A stretch of DNA of 22,836 nucleotides from an uncultured Fusobacterium sp. GTDB taxonomy: Bacteria > Fusobacteriota > Fusobacteriia > Fusobacteriales > Fusobacteriaceae. The stretch lies in the NCBI GenBank assembly GCA_900545035.1, contig UQXM01000015.1, positions 1-22,836 of the forward strand, in the 5' to 3' direction. Below, piece after piece: positions 7,444 through 15,835 of this stretch (position 1 is its first letter; every line of letters starts with the position of its first letter). Below the pieces are notes generated by a model, which was given only the letters and a program-made list of their open reading frames with translations, did no database searches and had not been told where the DNA came from. The position numbers and the translations under genes are program-made.

Positions 7444-8223
7444 TTAATTTACATTCTTATTTCTCTTTTCCATAAGGTCAATATATTTTTTGCTTAAAAA
7501 TCTTGCATACTCATATTCAAATACATAATCCGAATCCATAAAATATATTCCTGTATCAGCTTTTACTGAAAATCCATAAAGAGCCAGCATATAATAATCT
7601 GAAAAATCTATATGCACAGGATGATACACATCAAGAGCATCAACTGCAAATCCGTTTGCCGCCATTCCGGCTGCATCTCTTATATTGCTCGGTCCAAGAA
7701 AAGGTATAACTATATACTCCCCTCTTCCTACACCATAGTGAGCCAATGTCAGTCCCATAGTTTCTTTATGTTTTGGTATTCCCAATTTTGTTGCAGGGTC
7801 AAAAAGTCCTAAAATTCCCACAGTGCTGTTTATTCCAAAACGAAGAGCTGTTTCCATTCCGTCTGTAAATTTAAGCTGTAAAAATGAATTCAGAGCATAT
7901 CCTATATTTTCAAAGTTTGTAAAGAAATTGCTCAGTCTTTTTTGAAAAAAGTCAGGAGTATAATATTTATATTTCATCATTACAGGTTTTATTACATATC
8001 TGTCCGCTGTTCCGTTAAAATAATATATTCTTCTGTTAATAGGTCCAAACAGGTCATCTTCTCCGTATAAAATTGAAAGTTCTTTTTCAACCTCTGTCTG
8101 CTCTATTTTTTTTGTTTCCTTTATTCTTGTTTCTTCATCTCTCGTTTGAGAATTTGCACATCCTATGAAAGCACAGGCAAGTATAAACATCAAAATTTTA
8201 TTTTTAAAATTATTTATTTTCAA
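7444..8223 (-). CDS. mlaA: MlaA/VacJ-family outer-membrane lipoprotein
   Basis: MlaA lipoproteins sit in the inner leaflet of the outer membrane and remove misplaced phospholipids, passing them to the Mla pathway. The 259-residue protein has a lipoprotein signal ending FIGC with Cys22 as the likely acylated residue (Phe instead of Leu at -3 is slightly atypical). The MlaA domain follows: FGPINRRIYYFNGTADRYV (59-77), LSNFFTNF, a LRFGINSTVGILGLFDPATKLG stretch split over neighbouring helices, HYGVGRGEYIVIPFLGPS and IRDAAG. The start is TTG: a stop codon in frame directly precedes it, AGGGGG lies 8 nt upstream, and the next ATG would destroy the signal peptide. The start lies 14 nt inside the end of the upstream hydrolase gene, so the two are translationally coupled. 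The mlaBCDEF genes are not nearby. Confidence 0.93.
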   Translation of the reverse strand: MKINNFKNKILMFILACAFIGCANSQTRDEETRIKETKKIEQTEVEKELSILYGEDDLFGPINRRIYYFNGTADRYVIKPVMMKYKYYTPDFFQKRLSNFFTNFENIGYALNSFLQLKFTDGMETALRFGINSTVGILGLFDPATKLGIPKHKETMGLTLAHYGVGRGEYIVIPFLGPSNIRDAAGMAANGFAVDALDVYHPVHIDFSDYYMLALYGFSVKADTGIYFMDSDYVFEYEYARFLSKKYIDLMEKRNKNVN

Positions 8224-9487
8224 TTACTTTACCCCCTTTCATAAAATTCAGCATATTCTGTACATTTTCATAATAAAACATATTTCCGCAGTGTCCCCCA
8301 TAAGGATAAACTATTATTCTTCCTTTAAATACATCTTGCAGATATTTTATATTATTGCTTGTAAGAATAAGCTCGTCTCTGTTGGTTACAACCATAATTT
8401 TATCTGATTTACGCAGATAATCTTCTATTATTTTAAGATCTGTCATTTTTACAAGATTTTTGTGTGTCATTGCTGTTCCGTATCTTTCTTTATAATAAGG
8501 CACTGCAAGTCTTGTCATATAATTTTCAAAATCTGCAAAATTTATTTTTTTGAAATACACTCCCATATTTTCATATTTTTCAATCTTCTTGTCAACATAT
8601 ACACCTCTTTTGTTAGCTGTATCACTCAGAAAATTTATATCTATCGCATTTAATCTGAAAACAAGTCCTATTCCCATTTTTAAATCTCTGTTTGTTATTC
8701 CAAGAGCTTTCAAAATATTTTCAGGATTTTCATTTTTTATATTTTCCGGCTGGATTTTTCCCGTAAGAGCTGCCATATTATCTGTAAGAATATTTACTCT
8801 CTCAAAGAAATTTCTAATATCTCCGTCTATTGCTTCATCAAACATTTTATCCAAAATCTTTGCCGAAGTATAAAGGTTTACAGCAGGATTTACCAAAAAT
8901 ACTCTCTTAAAATTAAAATCTTTTTCTGTTTCATCAATATATGAAAGCATTGCCGAATGTGTTGCTCCCAGACTATACCCCATAAGATAATAATCTGATA
9001 TCTCTGCCTTTTCCTCTTCCAAAACTTTTTGTATTCTTCTCATAGCTCTGTATAAATCCATACTGTCATTAAGGAGTATTCCCGGCATTTTTTCATAAGA
9101 TAAAGATACCACGGAATTGGTGTTCATGGTAGATGAAACTCCAACAACGTGGTATCCTGCTGTATAAAATATTCTTTGGAAAAATTCTGTCTTTAAAGAG
9201 GTTGCTGAAGAACCTGTTCCTGACAGAATAAATACCAAAGGTGCTTTTTTATTCTGTAAGGCTACTGAAAATTTGTAGTCTTTTTGATAATCCAAATTGG
9301 CAGGAGTTTCTCTTGTTTCTAGGAAACTTGTTCTGTATATATCTATTGGAATTTTTTCCAAGATATTCGGGGTCATCATCGTCGATGTTCCCAATACAGT
9401 TGCCGTATATGGATTTTTAAACGGATAATCGTAAGCTGACACAACAGCTCCGAAAAAAATAAATAGTGCTGTTATTAATTTTTTCAT
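8210..9487 (-). CDS. Exported alpha/beta-hydrolase (serine esterase/lipase-like)
   Basis: The 425-residue protein begins with a Sec signal peptide, MKKLITALFIFFGAVVSA, with a likely signal peptidase I cut after Ala18. The mature part has an alpha/beta-hydrolase fold: oxyanion-region LSGTGSS (88-94), nucleophile elbow GYSLG with Ser172, probable acid Asp371 (TNRDE) and probable His399 (YGGHCGN). It should hydrolyse an ester or amide in the periplasm; the substrate is not evident. It is the first gene of a pair with mlaA and overlaps its start by 14 nt, so a role on lipids or the cell envelope is a reasonable inference. The ATG is preceded by AGGAAGG (9498-9504) with a 10-nt spacer, and a good promoter lies upstream. 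About 200 residues between Ser172 and Asp371 suggest a large lid or insertion. Confidence 0.82.
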   Translation of the reverse strand: MKKLITALFIFFGAVVSAYDYPFKNPYTATVLGTSTMMTPNILEKIPIDIYRTSFLETRETPANLDYQKDYKFSVALQNKKAPLVFILSGTGSSATSLKTEFFQRIFYTAGYHVVGVSSTMNTNSVVSLSYEKMPGILLNDSMDLYRAMRRIQKVLEEEKAEISDYYLMGYSLGATHSAMLSYIDETEKDFNFKRVFLVNPAVNLYTSAKILDKMFDEAIDGDIRNFFERVNILTDNMAALTGKIQPENIKNENPENILKALGITNRDLKMGIGLVFRLNAIDINFLSDTANKRGVYVDKKIEKYENMGVYFKKINFADFENYMTRLAVPYYKERYGTAMTHKNLVKMTDLKIIEDYLRKSDKIMVVTNRDELILTSNNIKYLQDVFKGRIIVYPYGGHCGNMFYYENVQNMLNFMKGGKVIENK

Positions 9488-9541
9488 AATAGCTCTGCCT
9501 TCCTTTTAGCTTTAGTAATTATATTAATATTTTATGTTTAC

Positions 9542-9570
9542 ATTGTACTAAAATTTAAAAGAAAAGACAA
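9542..9570 (-). promoter_or_regulatory. Promoter of the hydrolase-mlaA operon
   Basis: Minus strand: TTGTCT (9565-9570), 17-nt spacer, TACAAT (9542-9547). The -10 matches 5/6 and the -35 matches 4/6. It lies in the 106-nt gap between ilvA and the hydrolase gene; I see no convincing ilvA terminator in that gap. Confidence 0.65.
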
Positions 9571-9593
9571 ACTATAAATGATTTTTTAAATTA

Positions 9594-10802
9594 TTATGGT
9601 CTTAATTCATATCCTGCTGCTTTTATAGCTGCTTCTATTTCATCTCTGTGAGAAGCGTCTGCACATTCAATAACTATTTTTGCAACTTGATTGTTTATTT
9701 TTATACCTGTTTTATACATTGATTGGTTTATTCTTAAAATATTTGCTTTTTTGTCGGCAAGAATTTGAAGAACTTTGAAAAGTTCTCCTGCCTTATCGGG
9801 AACAACAACATTAAATTCTGCTTTTCTTCCTTCAAGGATAAGAGCTTTATTTATTATTCTTTCTATCATATTGATATCAGAGTTTCCTCCTGATATTACG
9901 CAACATACATTTTTACCTCTGTCTTTAATTTTTCCGGAAAGAAGTGCTGCCACAGGAGTTGCTCCTGCTCCCTCTGCCACAACTTTACTTTTTTCCATTA
10001 AGAACAGAATAGCTTTTGTAATATCATCTTCACTTACTGTTACTATTTCATCAACATAATCTCTTATCATTTCACAAGTAAGTTCTCCCGCTCTTGCAAC
10101 AGCAATACCGTCAGCTATTGTAGGAGTTGTTTTTATTGTACAAGGGCAACCTTGTTTTACAGCTTCAAGCATTGATGCAGCATTTTCTGCTTCCACTCCG
10201 ATCATTTTTACAGAAGGTTTAAGAGATTTTACTGCTTTAGCTATTCCTGAAGCAATACCTCCTCCTCCGATTGGAACGATAACTATATCAACATCGGCAA
10301 GATCCTCAACTATTTCCACTCCGATAGTTCCTTGTCCTGCTATAACATATGGATCATCAAATGGATGTAAGAATGTTGCACCTGTTTCTTTTTGAATTTC
10401 ACAGGCTTTTTTGTATGCATCATCATACACTGTACCTACCTGAACAACTTCTGCTCCATAATTTCTTGTTGCAACCACTTTTGAAAGAGGTGCTGTTCCC
10501 GGCATTACAATTGTAGATTTTATTCCAAGATTTGTTGCTCCAAGAGCTACACCTTGAGCATGGTTACCTGCTGATGAAGCAATTACTCCTCTTTTCTTTT
10601 CTTCATCAGTAAGATGCATTATTTTATTTAAAGCTCCTCTGATTTTGAATGAACCTGTTTTCTGAAGATTTTCAAGCTTGAAAAATACTTTATTTCCTGT
10701 CAAAGCTTCCATAGTCGGACATTCAACAATCTGAGTTCTTTTTACAGAACCTTTTATGGTTTCTGCTGCTTCCTTAATCATATCAAACGTTACTCTTTCC
10801 AT
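9594..10802 (-). CDS. ilvA: Threonine ammonia-lyase (catabolic-type threonine dehydratase)
   Basis: This PLP enzyme deaminates L-threonine to 2-oxobutyrate and ammonia. Lys53 in GSFKIRGA is the Schiff-base lysine, SSAGNHAQG (76-84) and GGGGIASG (179-186, phosphate loop) are conserved, and SGGN near residue 315 completes the cofactor site. The C-terminal ~75 residues form a single ACT-like domain (FNVVVPDKAGELFKVLQIL and following). At 402 residues it belongs to the shorter one-ACT form often labelled IlvA or TdcB; fermentative threonine breakdown is the likely role in an anaerobe, but a biosynthetic role in isoleucine synthesis cannot be excluded. Start ATG has AGGAGG 8 nt upstream. It follows the B12 operon by 119 nt and has its own strong promoter. 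Confidence 0.94.
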   Translation of the reverse strand: MERVTFDMIKEAAETIKGSVKRTQIVECPTMEALTGNKVFFKLENLQKTGSFKIRGALNKIMHLTDEEKKRGVIASSAGNHAQGVALGATNLGIKSTIVMPGTAPLSKVVATRNYGAEVVQVGTVYDDAYKKACEIQKETGATFLHPFDDPYVIAGQGTIGVEIVEDLADVDIVIVPIGGGGIASGIAKAVKSLKPSVKMIGVEAENAASMLEAVKQGCPCTIKTTPTIADGIAVARAGELTCEMIRDYVDEIVTVSEDDITKAILFLMEKSKVVAEGAGATPVAALLSGKIKDRGKNVCCVISGGNSDINMIERIINKALILEGRKAEFNVVVPDKAGELFKVLQILADKKANILRINQSMYKTGIKINNQVAKIVIECADASHRDEIEAAIKAAGYELRP

Positions 10803-10870
10803 TTTACACTCCTCCTAAACCAATTCATAATTTATTTATTCATGTATAAAACTATATTGTTTTCAATCGA

Positions 10871-10899
10871 AGTATACTTTTTTTGGAGAAAATTTTCAA
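10871..10899 (-). promoter_or_regulatory. Promoter of ilvA
   Basis: Minus strand: TTGAAA (10894-10899), 17-nt spacer, TATACT (10871-10876). Both boxes match 5/6. It lies in the 119-nt gap between cobA-hemD and ilvA. No GC-rich terminator precedes it. Confidence 0.75.
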
Positions 10900-10921
10900 G
10901 TACTTTTCATAAATTTATTTT

Positions 10922-12403
10922 TTATTTTAAAACATTCATTACTCCATCAGCTGTATAATCCACAGCTTCAGCAAAAATATTTATTTTAAAATTTTTTAAA
11001 GTTTTTGTGGTTGCAGGTCCGATTGAGATAATTTTTATATTTTCAAGCAGGGATGTGTCATACTCAATGCTTTCTGCAAATGCCTCCACAGCAGAAGAAC
11101 TTAAAAAAGTAATATAATCTATATGTGCAAGAACTTTTTCCACTTCTTTTTTTGAACGGATATTTTTTATTGTTCTGTACCCTGTAAATTTCTCAAATTT
11201 TCTCTTGTATTCTCTGCTCCATTTTTCATCATCACATGGAGAAATATCAGAAGTAATCACAAGAATTTTATCATTTTCCTCTGTGATTTCCAAAATTTCT
11301 TTTGCAAGTTCTTCCACAAGATATTTTTCCGGCATAACATCTGCCATAATTTTAAAGTTTTTAAGCTCCTCTTTTGTTTTTGCTCCCACAGCTCCGATTT
11401 TTATATTTCTGAGATATCTCATATCAGGAATATGCTCAAAGAAAAATCTCACTCCGTTTGGAGAATTAAAAAGCACAGCTTTATATTCTCCCAATTTTGA
11501 ATAATCAAAATTTTCCATTCTGTCCTGAATTTTTAAAAACGGCAGAAGTACGGCATATCCTCCTTTTTTTTCTATCTCCTTGGCAAAAATATCCCCCTGA
11601 ACTTCATCTCTTGTTACAAGAATATTTTTCCCGAAAAATTCTTTTTTCTCAAACCAAGCAAACTCATCTCTCTTTTTAACCACATCTCCTATTACCACAA
11701 CCGCAGGAGGATTTATATTATTTTCTTCTGCTGTCTGTTTTATAGTACCAAGAACTGCTGTTACTGTTTTTTGATTTCCTGTTGTTCCTTTTTCAATCAC
11801 AGCTGCAGGAGTATTCGGATTTTTTCCGTGCTTTATCAATTCAGAAGCAATAATTCCCAAGTTTTTTACTCCCATTAAAAAAATAAGAGTTCCTTCAAGT
11901 TTTGCTATATTTTCAAAATTATGAAAACTGTTTTCTTTGGCTGTCATTCCTGTAAACACATGAAAAGACTTTGAAACCCCTCTGTGTGTAACAGGAATAC
12001 CTGCATATTCGGGAACAGAAACAGCAGAAGTTATTCCGGGAATAATTTCAAAAGGAATATTATTTTTTATAATCTCCTCTATTTCTTCTCCCCCTCTTCC
12101 GAAAATAAAAGGATCTCCTCCTTTCAGCCTTACTACAGTTTTCCCTTCAAGAGCTTTTTTTACAATAGTATTGTTTATCTCTTCCTGAATAAGTCCTCCT
12201 TGAGTATTTTCTTTTCCAAGATAAATCATCTCTGTATTTTTTTCTGCAAAATTTAAAATTTTATCATTAATAAGTCTGTCGTATATAATACAGTCTGCCT
12301 TTTCCAAAACTCTTTTGGCTTTCAGAGTAAGAAGTTCAAAATCTCCCGCTCCCGCTCCTGTAATATATACTTTTCCGATTTTACTTTGTTTTTCTTTAGC
12401 CAT
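10922..12403 (-). CDS. cobA-hemD: Fused uroporphyrinogen-III C-methyltransferase and uroporphyrinogen-III synthase
   Basis: The 493-residue protein joins two consecutive enzymes. Residues about 10-250 are the SAM-dependent CobA/SUMT domain (VYITGAGAGDFELLTLKA at 12-29, VRLKGGDPFIFGRGGEE at 91-107, GITSA at 123-127), which adds methyl groups at C2 and C7 to give precorrin-2. Residues about 258-493 (starting GKNILVTRD) are HemD, which cyclises hydroxymethylbilane to uroporphyrinogen III; HemD sequences are poorly conserved and this part rests on order, length and segments such as LFNSPNGVRFFF and FLSSSAVEAF. Fused CobA-HemD is common in clostridia and relatives. The start ATG overlaps the hemC stop by 8 nt (ATGGCTAA). 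It is the last gene of the B12 operon; no clear terminator follows. Confidence 0.95.
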   Translation of the reverse strand: MAKEKQSKIGKVYITGAGAGDFELLTLKAKRVLEKADCIIYDRLINDKILNFAEKNTEMIYLGKENTQGGLIQEEINNTIVKKALEGKTVVRLKGGDPFIFGRGGEEIEEIIKNNIPFEIIPGITSAVSVPEYAGIPVTHRGVSKSFHVFTGMTAKENSFHNFENIAKLEGTLIFLMGVKNLGIIASELIKHGKNPNTPAAVIEKGTTGNQKTVTAVLGTIKQTAEENNINPPAVVVIGDVVKKRDEFAWFEKKEFFGKNILVTRDEVQGDIFAKEIEKKGGYAVLLPFLKIQDRMENFDYSKLGEYKAVLFNSPNGVRFFFEHIPDMRYLRNIKIGAVGAKTKEELKNFKIMADVMPEKYLVEELAKEILEITEENDKILVITSDISPCDDEKWSREYKRKFEKFTGYRTIKNIRSKKEVEKVLAHIDYITFLSSSAVEAFAESIEYDTSLLENIKIISIGPATTKTLKNFKINIFAEAVDYTADGVMNVLK

Positions 12404-13304
12404 TTATTTTTCCTCTGATTTTTTCAGCCAGTTCTTCCGCAAGAACTTTTCCTCTTGCCCTTTTTCCCCTGTGGCTGTCTTTATGAAGTGTTTTTCCGTC
12501 ATAATAAATTCCTTTTATTACAATTTCATCTTTTTCTTTATCGATAAATGCAGAACACCCCATTGGAGTGTGGCAGCCTCCGTCAAATATTTTTGAAAAT
12601 TCTCTTTCCACAGCCACTGTTTCCGTAACATCCTGATCTGCAATTTCAGAAAGCATATCTAAAATTTCTCTGTCATTTTCTCTGCATTGAACACACAAAG
12701 CCCCTTGTGCAGGAGCAGGCATTACTTCTTCCGGAGAAAAATATTGAGTAATTTTATCTCCCAATCCCACTCTTAAAAGTCCTGCTGCTGCAAGAACTAT
12801 TCCGTCAAAATTTTCCTCCTCCAGTTTTTTCAGCCTTGTATGTATATTTCCTCTTATCGGCTTGATTTCTGCATCAGGTCTTAAATCTTTTATTGATACA
12901 GCTCTTCTTAATGAACTTGTTCCTATAACAGGATTTTCAAGAAGCTCCGATAATTTTTTCCCGTTTTTTGATACAAAAACATCTCTGTTGTCCTCTCTCA
13001 TTGGAACTGCTCCGCAAATAAGCCCCTCAGGACTTACAGCAGGCATATCTTTCATTGAATGAACAGCAAGGTCGATATCTTTTTCCAAAAGTTCTTTCTC
13101 TATTTCTTTTGTAAAAAAACTTTTCAATGAAAGATTTTTATCCCCCCAGTTTGTACGCATATCTTTATCCCCTGTAGTAACTATTACTTTTATTTCAAAA
13201 TTATACTGGGGAAATTTTTCAGAAAGCATATTTCTTACAATCTCTGTCTGAGCCATTGCAAGAATACTTCCCCTTGAACCGATTAATATTTTTTTCTTAG
13301 ACAT
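12396..13304 (-). CDS. hemC: Hydroxymethylbilane synthase (porphobilinogen deaminase)
   Basis: HemC links four porphobilinogen units into hydroxymethylbilane, the substrate of the HemD domain encoded next. The 302-residue protein shows IGSRGSILAMAQ (8-19), catalytic Asp86 in HSMKDMP (82-88), GTSSLRR, RGNIHTRL, and Cys244 in GGCHTPMG, the residue that holds the dipyrromethane cofactor. Length is normal. The ATG lacks a close Shine-Dalgarno: the nearest AAAGG is 15 nt upstream, so translation may be weak or the spacer folded. It lies 27 nt after cbiJ. Placed between cbi genes and cobA-hemD, it probably supplies uroporphyrinogen III for B12. Confidence 0.96.
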   Translation of the reverse strand: MSKKKILIGSRGSILAMAQTEIVRNMLSEKFPQYNFEIKVIVTTGDKDMRTNWGDKNLSLKSFFTKEIEKELLEKDIDLAVHSMKDMPAVSPEGLICGAVPMREDNRDVFVSKNGKKLSELLENPVIGTSSLRRAVSIKDLRPDAEIKPIRGNIHTRLKKLEEENFDGIVLAAAGLLRVGLGDKITQYFSPEEVMPAPAQGALCVQCRENDREILDMLSEIADQDVTETVAVEREFSKIFDGGCHTPMGCSAFIDKEKDEIVIKGIYYDGKTLHKDSHRGKRARGKVLAEELAEKIRGKING

Positions 13305-13331
13305 TTTAATTTTATATATCCTTTCTAAACT

Positions 13332-14099
13332 TTATTTTAAACCTTTTATAAATTCTTCTGCTGTTTTATTTATATCTGAACTTACCCATGAATAATGTAT
13401 TTTCGGCCGTTTCAATACAACAGGAACTGCTCCTGTTTCATAGGCAGCTTCTATTTTCTCCGATTCTCCTCCTGTTGCTCCGCTCTCTTTTGTTACAACA
13501 TACTTTATTTTATAATTTTCATACACAGCTTTGTTAAACTCTTTTGAAAAAGGTCCCTGCATACCCAAAATATTTTTTGCTTTTATTCCTACATTTTCCA
13601 ATTTTTCAATTGACTCTTTCACAGGAAGAATTCTGAAATATATTTTATCCAGATTTTTAAGATTTTTAAATTTTTCGATATTATTGCTTCCAAGAGTTAC
13701 AAGAATGTTTCCCTTATCTGTTCCCAGTTTCTCCAAAAATTTCACAAGCAAATCTATATCAGAAAAATCAAAACTTTTTTTATAATTTAAAAGTTCTCTT
13801 TCAAATCTGAAATATTCAATATTTAATTTTTCGGAAATATTCATTGCATTTTTGGAAACTTCCACTGCATATGGATGACTGAAATCAAATATTCTCACAA
13901 TCTTATTTTCCACAGCAAATTTTTCCATTTCAGTTTCGTTCATTGCCCCTGTATGAATTTCCGTTCCAAGATTTTCAACAAGTTTTTTTCCATATTCACT
14001 CACAGTGGAAATTACAATTTCTTTCATATTCACTCCAAAAGTTTTTAATTTTTCTGCAAAATCTCTGGAATCTTTTGTTCCGCCGATTATCCAATCCAT
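13332..14099 (-). CDS. cbiJ: Cobalt-precorrin-6A reductase
   Basis: CbiJ (CobK family) reduces the corrin macrocycle of cobalt-precorrin-6A using a pyridine nucleotide. The 255-residue protein has the N-terminal WIIGGTKDSRDFAEKL, DFSHPYAVEVSKNA (72-85; families usually read DATHPFA), an RFERE segment, LGMQGPFSKEFN and VTKESGATGGESEK, then VVLKRP near the end. All are characteristic family landmarks in the right order. The start ATG shares one base with the cbiH stop (TAATG), so translation is coupled. The Thr-to-Ser change in the SHP motif is conservative. Confidence 0.93.
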   Translation of the reverse strand: MDWIIGGTKDSRDFAEKLKTFGVNMKEIVISTVSEYGKKLVENLGTEIHTGAMNETEMEKFAVENKIVRIFDFSHPYAVEVSKNAMNISEKLNIEYFRFERELLNYKKSFDFSDIDLLVKFLEKLGTDKGNILVTLGSNNIEKFKNLKNLDKIYFRILPVKESIEKLENVGIKAKNILGMQGPFSKEFNKAVYENYKIKYVVTKESGATGGESEKIEAAYETGAVPVVLKRPKIHYSWVSSDINKTAEEFIKGLK

Positions 14100-14836
14100 T
14101 ATCCCACCTTATACCCTCTTGGTGTTATCATTTTGCCGTTTTTCACAAAAGTTTTTGAATTTCCGATTATCACAGTAGAAAACATATTTATTTCAAACTC
14201 AAGAAGTTTTCCCAATGTTGTAATATCATAATTTTCTCCTTCTCTTCCTGCATTTCTTACAATAACAGCCGGAGTATTTTCATTCTTATATGAAAGCATA
14301 ATTTTCACGACTTCATTAATCAAATCAGGTCTGCCATGACTTTTGGGATTATAAAGAGAAATTACAAAATCTCCTTCTGAAGCAAGTTTTATTCTTTTTT
14401 TGATAAGTTCCCAGTCTGTCAAAAGATTACTCAGAGAAATTACTGCATGGTCATGCATTATCGGTGCTCCCACAATCGAAGCGGAAGCAGTGGCTGATGT
14501 TACTCCGGGAATAATTTCCACATCTATATCGGAATTTCCTGCTGTTTCAAGCATAATTCCTGCCATTCCATATATTCCTGCATCTCCTGAACTGATTAAT
14601 GCAACAATATTTCCCTCTTGTGCCAGTCTTAATGTTTCCTCACATCTTTCAATCTCTTTTTTCATTGCAGACTTTATTGTCTGTTTATTCGGAAAAAGAT
14701 TTTCCACAAGAGAGATATATGTTTTATGTCCTATCAATATATCAGAATTTTCCATAGCTTTGTAAGCTCTGAAAGTCATATTATCCTTATTTCCCGGTCC
14801 TATTCCGACAACATAAATTTTTCCTTTTTTATCCAT
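14099..14836 (-). CDS. cbiH: Cobalt-factor III / precorrin-3B C17-methyltransferase
   Basis: CbiH methylates C17 and drives ring contraction in the anaerobic corrin pathway. With the ATG at 14834-14836 the protein has 245 residues. It has the tetrapyrrole methylase fold: KIYVVGIGPGNKDNMT near the start, SSGDAGIYGMAG (SAM site), IPGVTSATASASIVGAP and a late SLYNPKS segment. I prefer this ATG over a TTG eight codons upstream because homologues begin a few residues before the IYVVGIGPG strand, and because it makes an 8-nt ATGGATAA overlap with cbiG, like two other junctions in this operon. An AGGA sequence lies 12 nt upstream. Confidence 0.94.
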   Translation of the reverse strand: MDKKGKIYVVGIGPGNKDNMTFRAYKAMENSDILIGHKTYISLVENLFPNKQTIKSAMKKEIERCEETLRLAQEGNIVALISSGDAGIYGMAGIMLETAGNSDIDVEIIPGVTSATASASIVGAPIMHDHAVISLSNLLTDWELIKKRIKLASEGDFVISLYNPKSHGRPDLINEVVKIMLSYKNENTPAVIVRNAGREGENYDITTLGKLLEFEINMFSTVIIGNSKTFVKNGKMITPRGYKVG

Positions 14837-15833
14837 TAACTTTTTCTGTCCTTTCTTCAAAAATAGAGATTGTTATTCCCTCATATTTTAATTTTTCAGC
14901 CAAAAATTTTCCTGCTCTTCCGCTTCCGAGAAAAGCACAAGGGGCTGATACAGCTCCCACTCCCAGATTTTTTTTCACAAAATCAGATTGCTGAAAATTT
15001 TTTTCTATCTTTTTTATTTCATCTCTTGCAATTACAGCCAAATCTTTTTTAAAAAACTCTGCTGTTTTCAAAATTCCTTGTTCGTCGGATTTTATATCCA
15101 CAGTTGCAAATATTCTTATACTTTCTTCACAAAGATTATATTTTTCAAAAGCATCTTTCACAGCAGAAATAATTTCGCAGCTTTCTTTTCCTTTTCTGCA
15201 GCCTATTCCCACAACAATATTTTGCGGTATAATCTTTGATATCTCAATATTTTTTTTGTTTGAAATAACTATCACACCTTGAGGATTTTCACTGTTTATA
15301 TTTTCCGGAATTTTCAGCTCCACATTTTTTCCTGCAACTATAAGACTTGTTACTTTTTTGGCACTTTCAAGACTTTCAAGTTTACCCTGTATTTTTACAG
15401 CTATTGTATCTACAGCTGTTTTTCCGGATACATCGGAAGCTGTTGAGATAACAGGAACAGCTCCAATTATTTTTCCCAAAACTTCAGCCGCTTTGTTTGC
15501 TCCTCCAAGATGCCCTGAAAGAAGAGATACTATAAAATTTCCTTCTTCATCCATACTGACCACTGCAGGATCAATATCTTTTGTTTTTATAAACGGAGCT
15601 ATTGTACGAACTGCAATTCCTGCTGCTGTTATAAAAAGAAAAGTATCATATTTTTTCATTTTCAAGAGAAAACCATAAAAATTTTGAAGTTTTCCTTCAA
15701 TTAAAAAAACTCCTTCTCGTAAAAACTTTTCTGTTGTAAAAATATCACACACATAATTTTCTTTAATGCTTTTTTTTATTTTTAAAGCTTTTGACACTCC
15801 CTTTTCTGTTACAGCTATAATTCCCAGTTTCAT
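14829..15833 (-). CDS. cbiG: Cobalt-precorrin-5A hydrolase
   Basis: CbiG opens the delta-lactone of cobalt-precorrin-5A and releases acetaldehyde, a step special to the anaerobic pathway. The 334-residue protein has the N-terminal part with ITAAGIAVRTIAP (68-80), DPAVV, LSGHLGGANKAAE (105-117) and ISTASDVSGKTAVD (129-142), and a C-terminal domain starting around GIGCRKGKESCE (about 210) and ending with GVGAVSAPCAFLGSGRAGKFLAEKL. Both domains match CbiG in order and size. It starts 2 nt after the cbiF stop with AAAAGGA as ribosome binding site. Confidence 0.95.
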   Translation of the reverse strand: MKLGIIAVTEKGVSKALKIKKSIKENYVCDIFTTEKFLREGVFLIEGKLQNFYGFLLKMKKYDTFLFITAAGIAVRTIAPFIKTKDIDPAVVSMDEEGNFIVSLLSGHLGGANKAAEVLGKIIGAVPVISTASDVSGKTAVDTIAVKIQGKLESLESAKKVTSLIVAGKNVELKIPENINSENPQGVIVISNKKNIEISKIIPQNIVVGIGCRKGKESCEIISAVKDAFEKYNLCEESIRIFATVDIKSDEQGILKTAEFFKKDLAVIARDEIKKIEKNFQQSDFVKKNLGVGAVSAPCAFLGSGRAGKFLAEKLKYEGITISIFEERTEKVNG

Positions 15834-15835
15834 AA

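Noticed and set aside
9488..9593. Terminator after ilvA
   Set aside because: Only AT-rich, weakly pairing sequence is present; no stable stem with a T tract could be drawn.
10803..10870. A second promoter for ilvA using TTGAAA at 10861-10866
   Set aside because: No acceptable -10 box lies 16-18 nt downstream, while the promoter at 10871-10899 is clearly better.
14837..14860. Longer cbiH starting at a TTG codon
   Set aside because: It would overlap cbiG by 32 nt and add eight residues not seen in the family; the ATG at 14834-14836 gives the normal N-terminus and a common 8-nt overlap.
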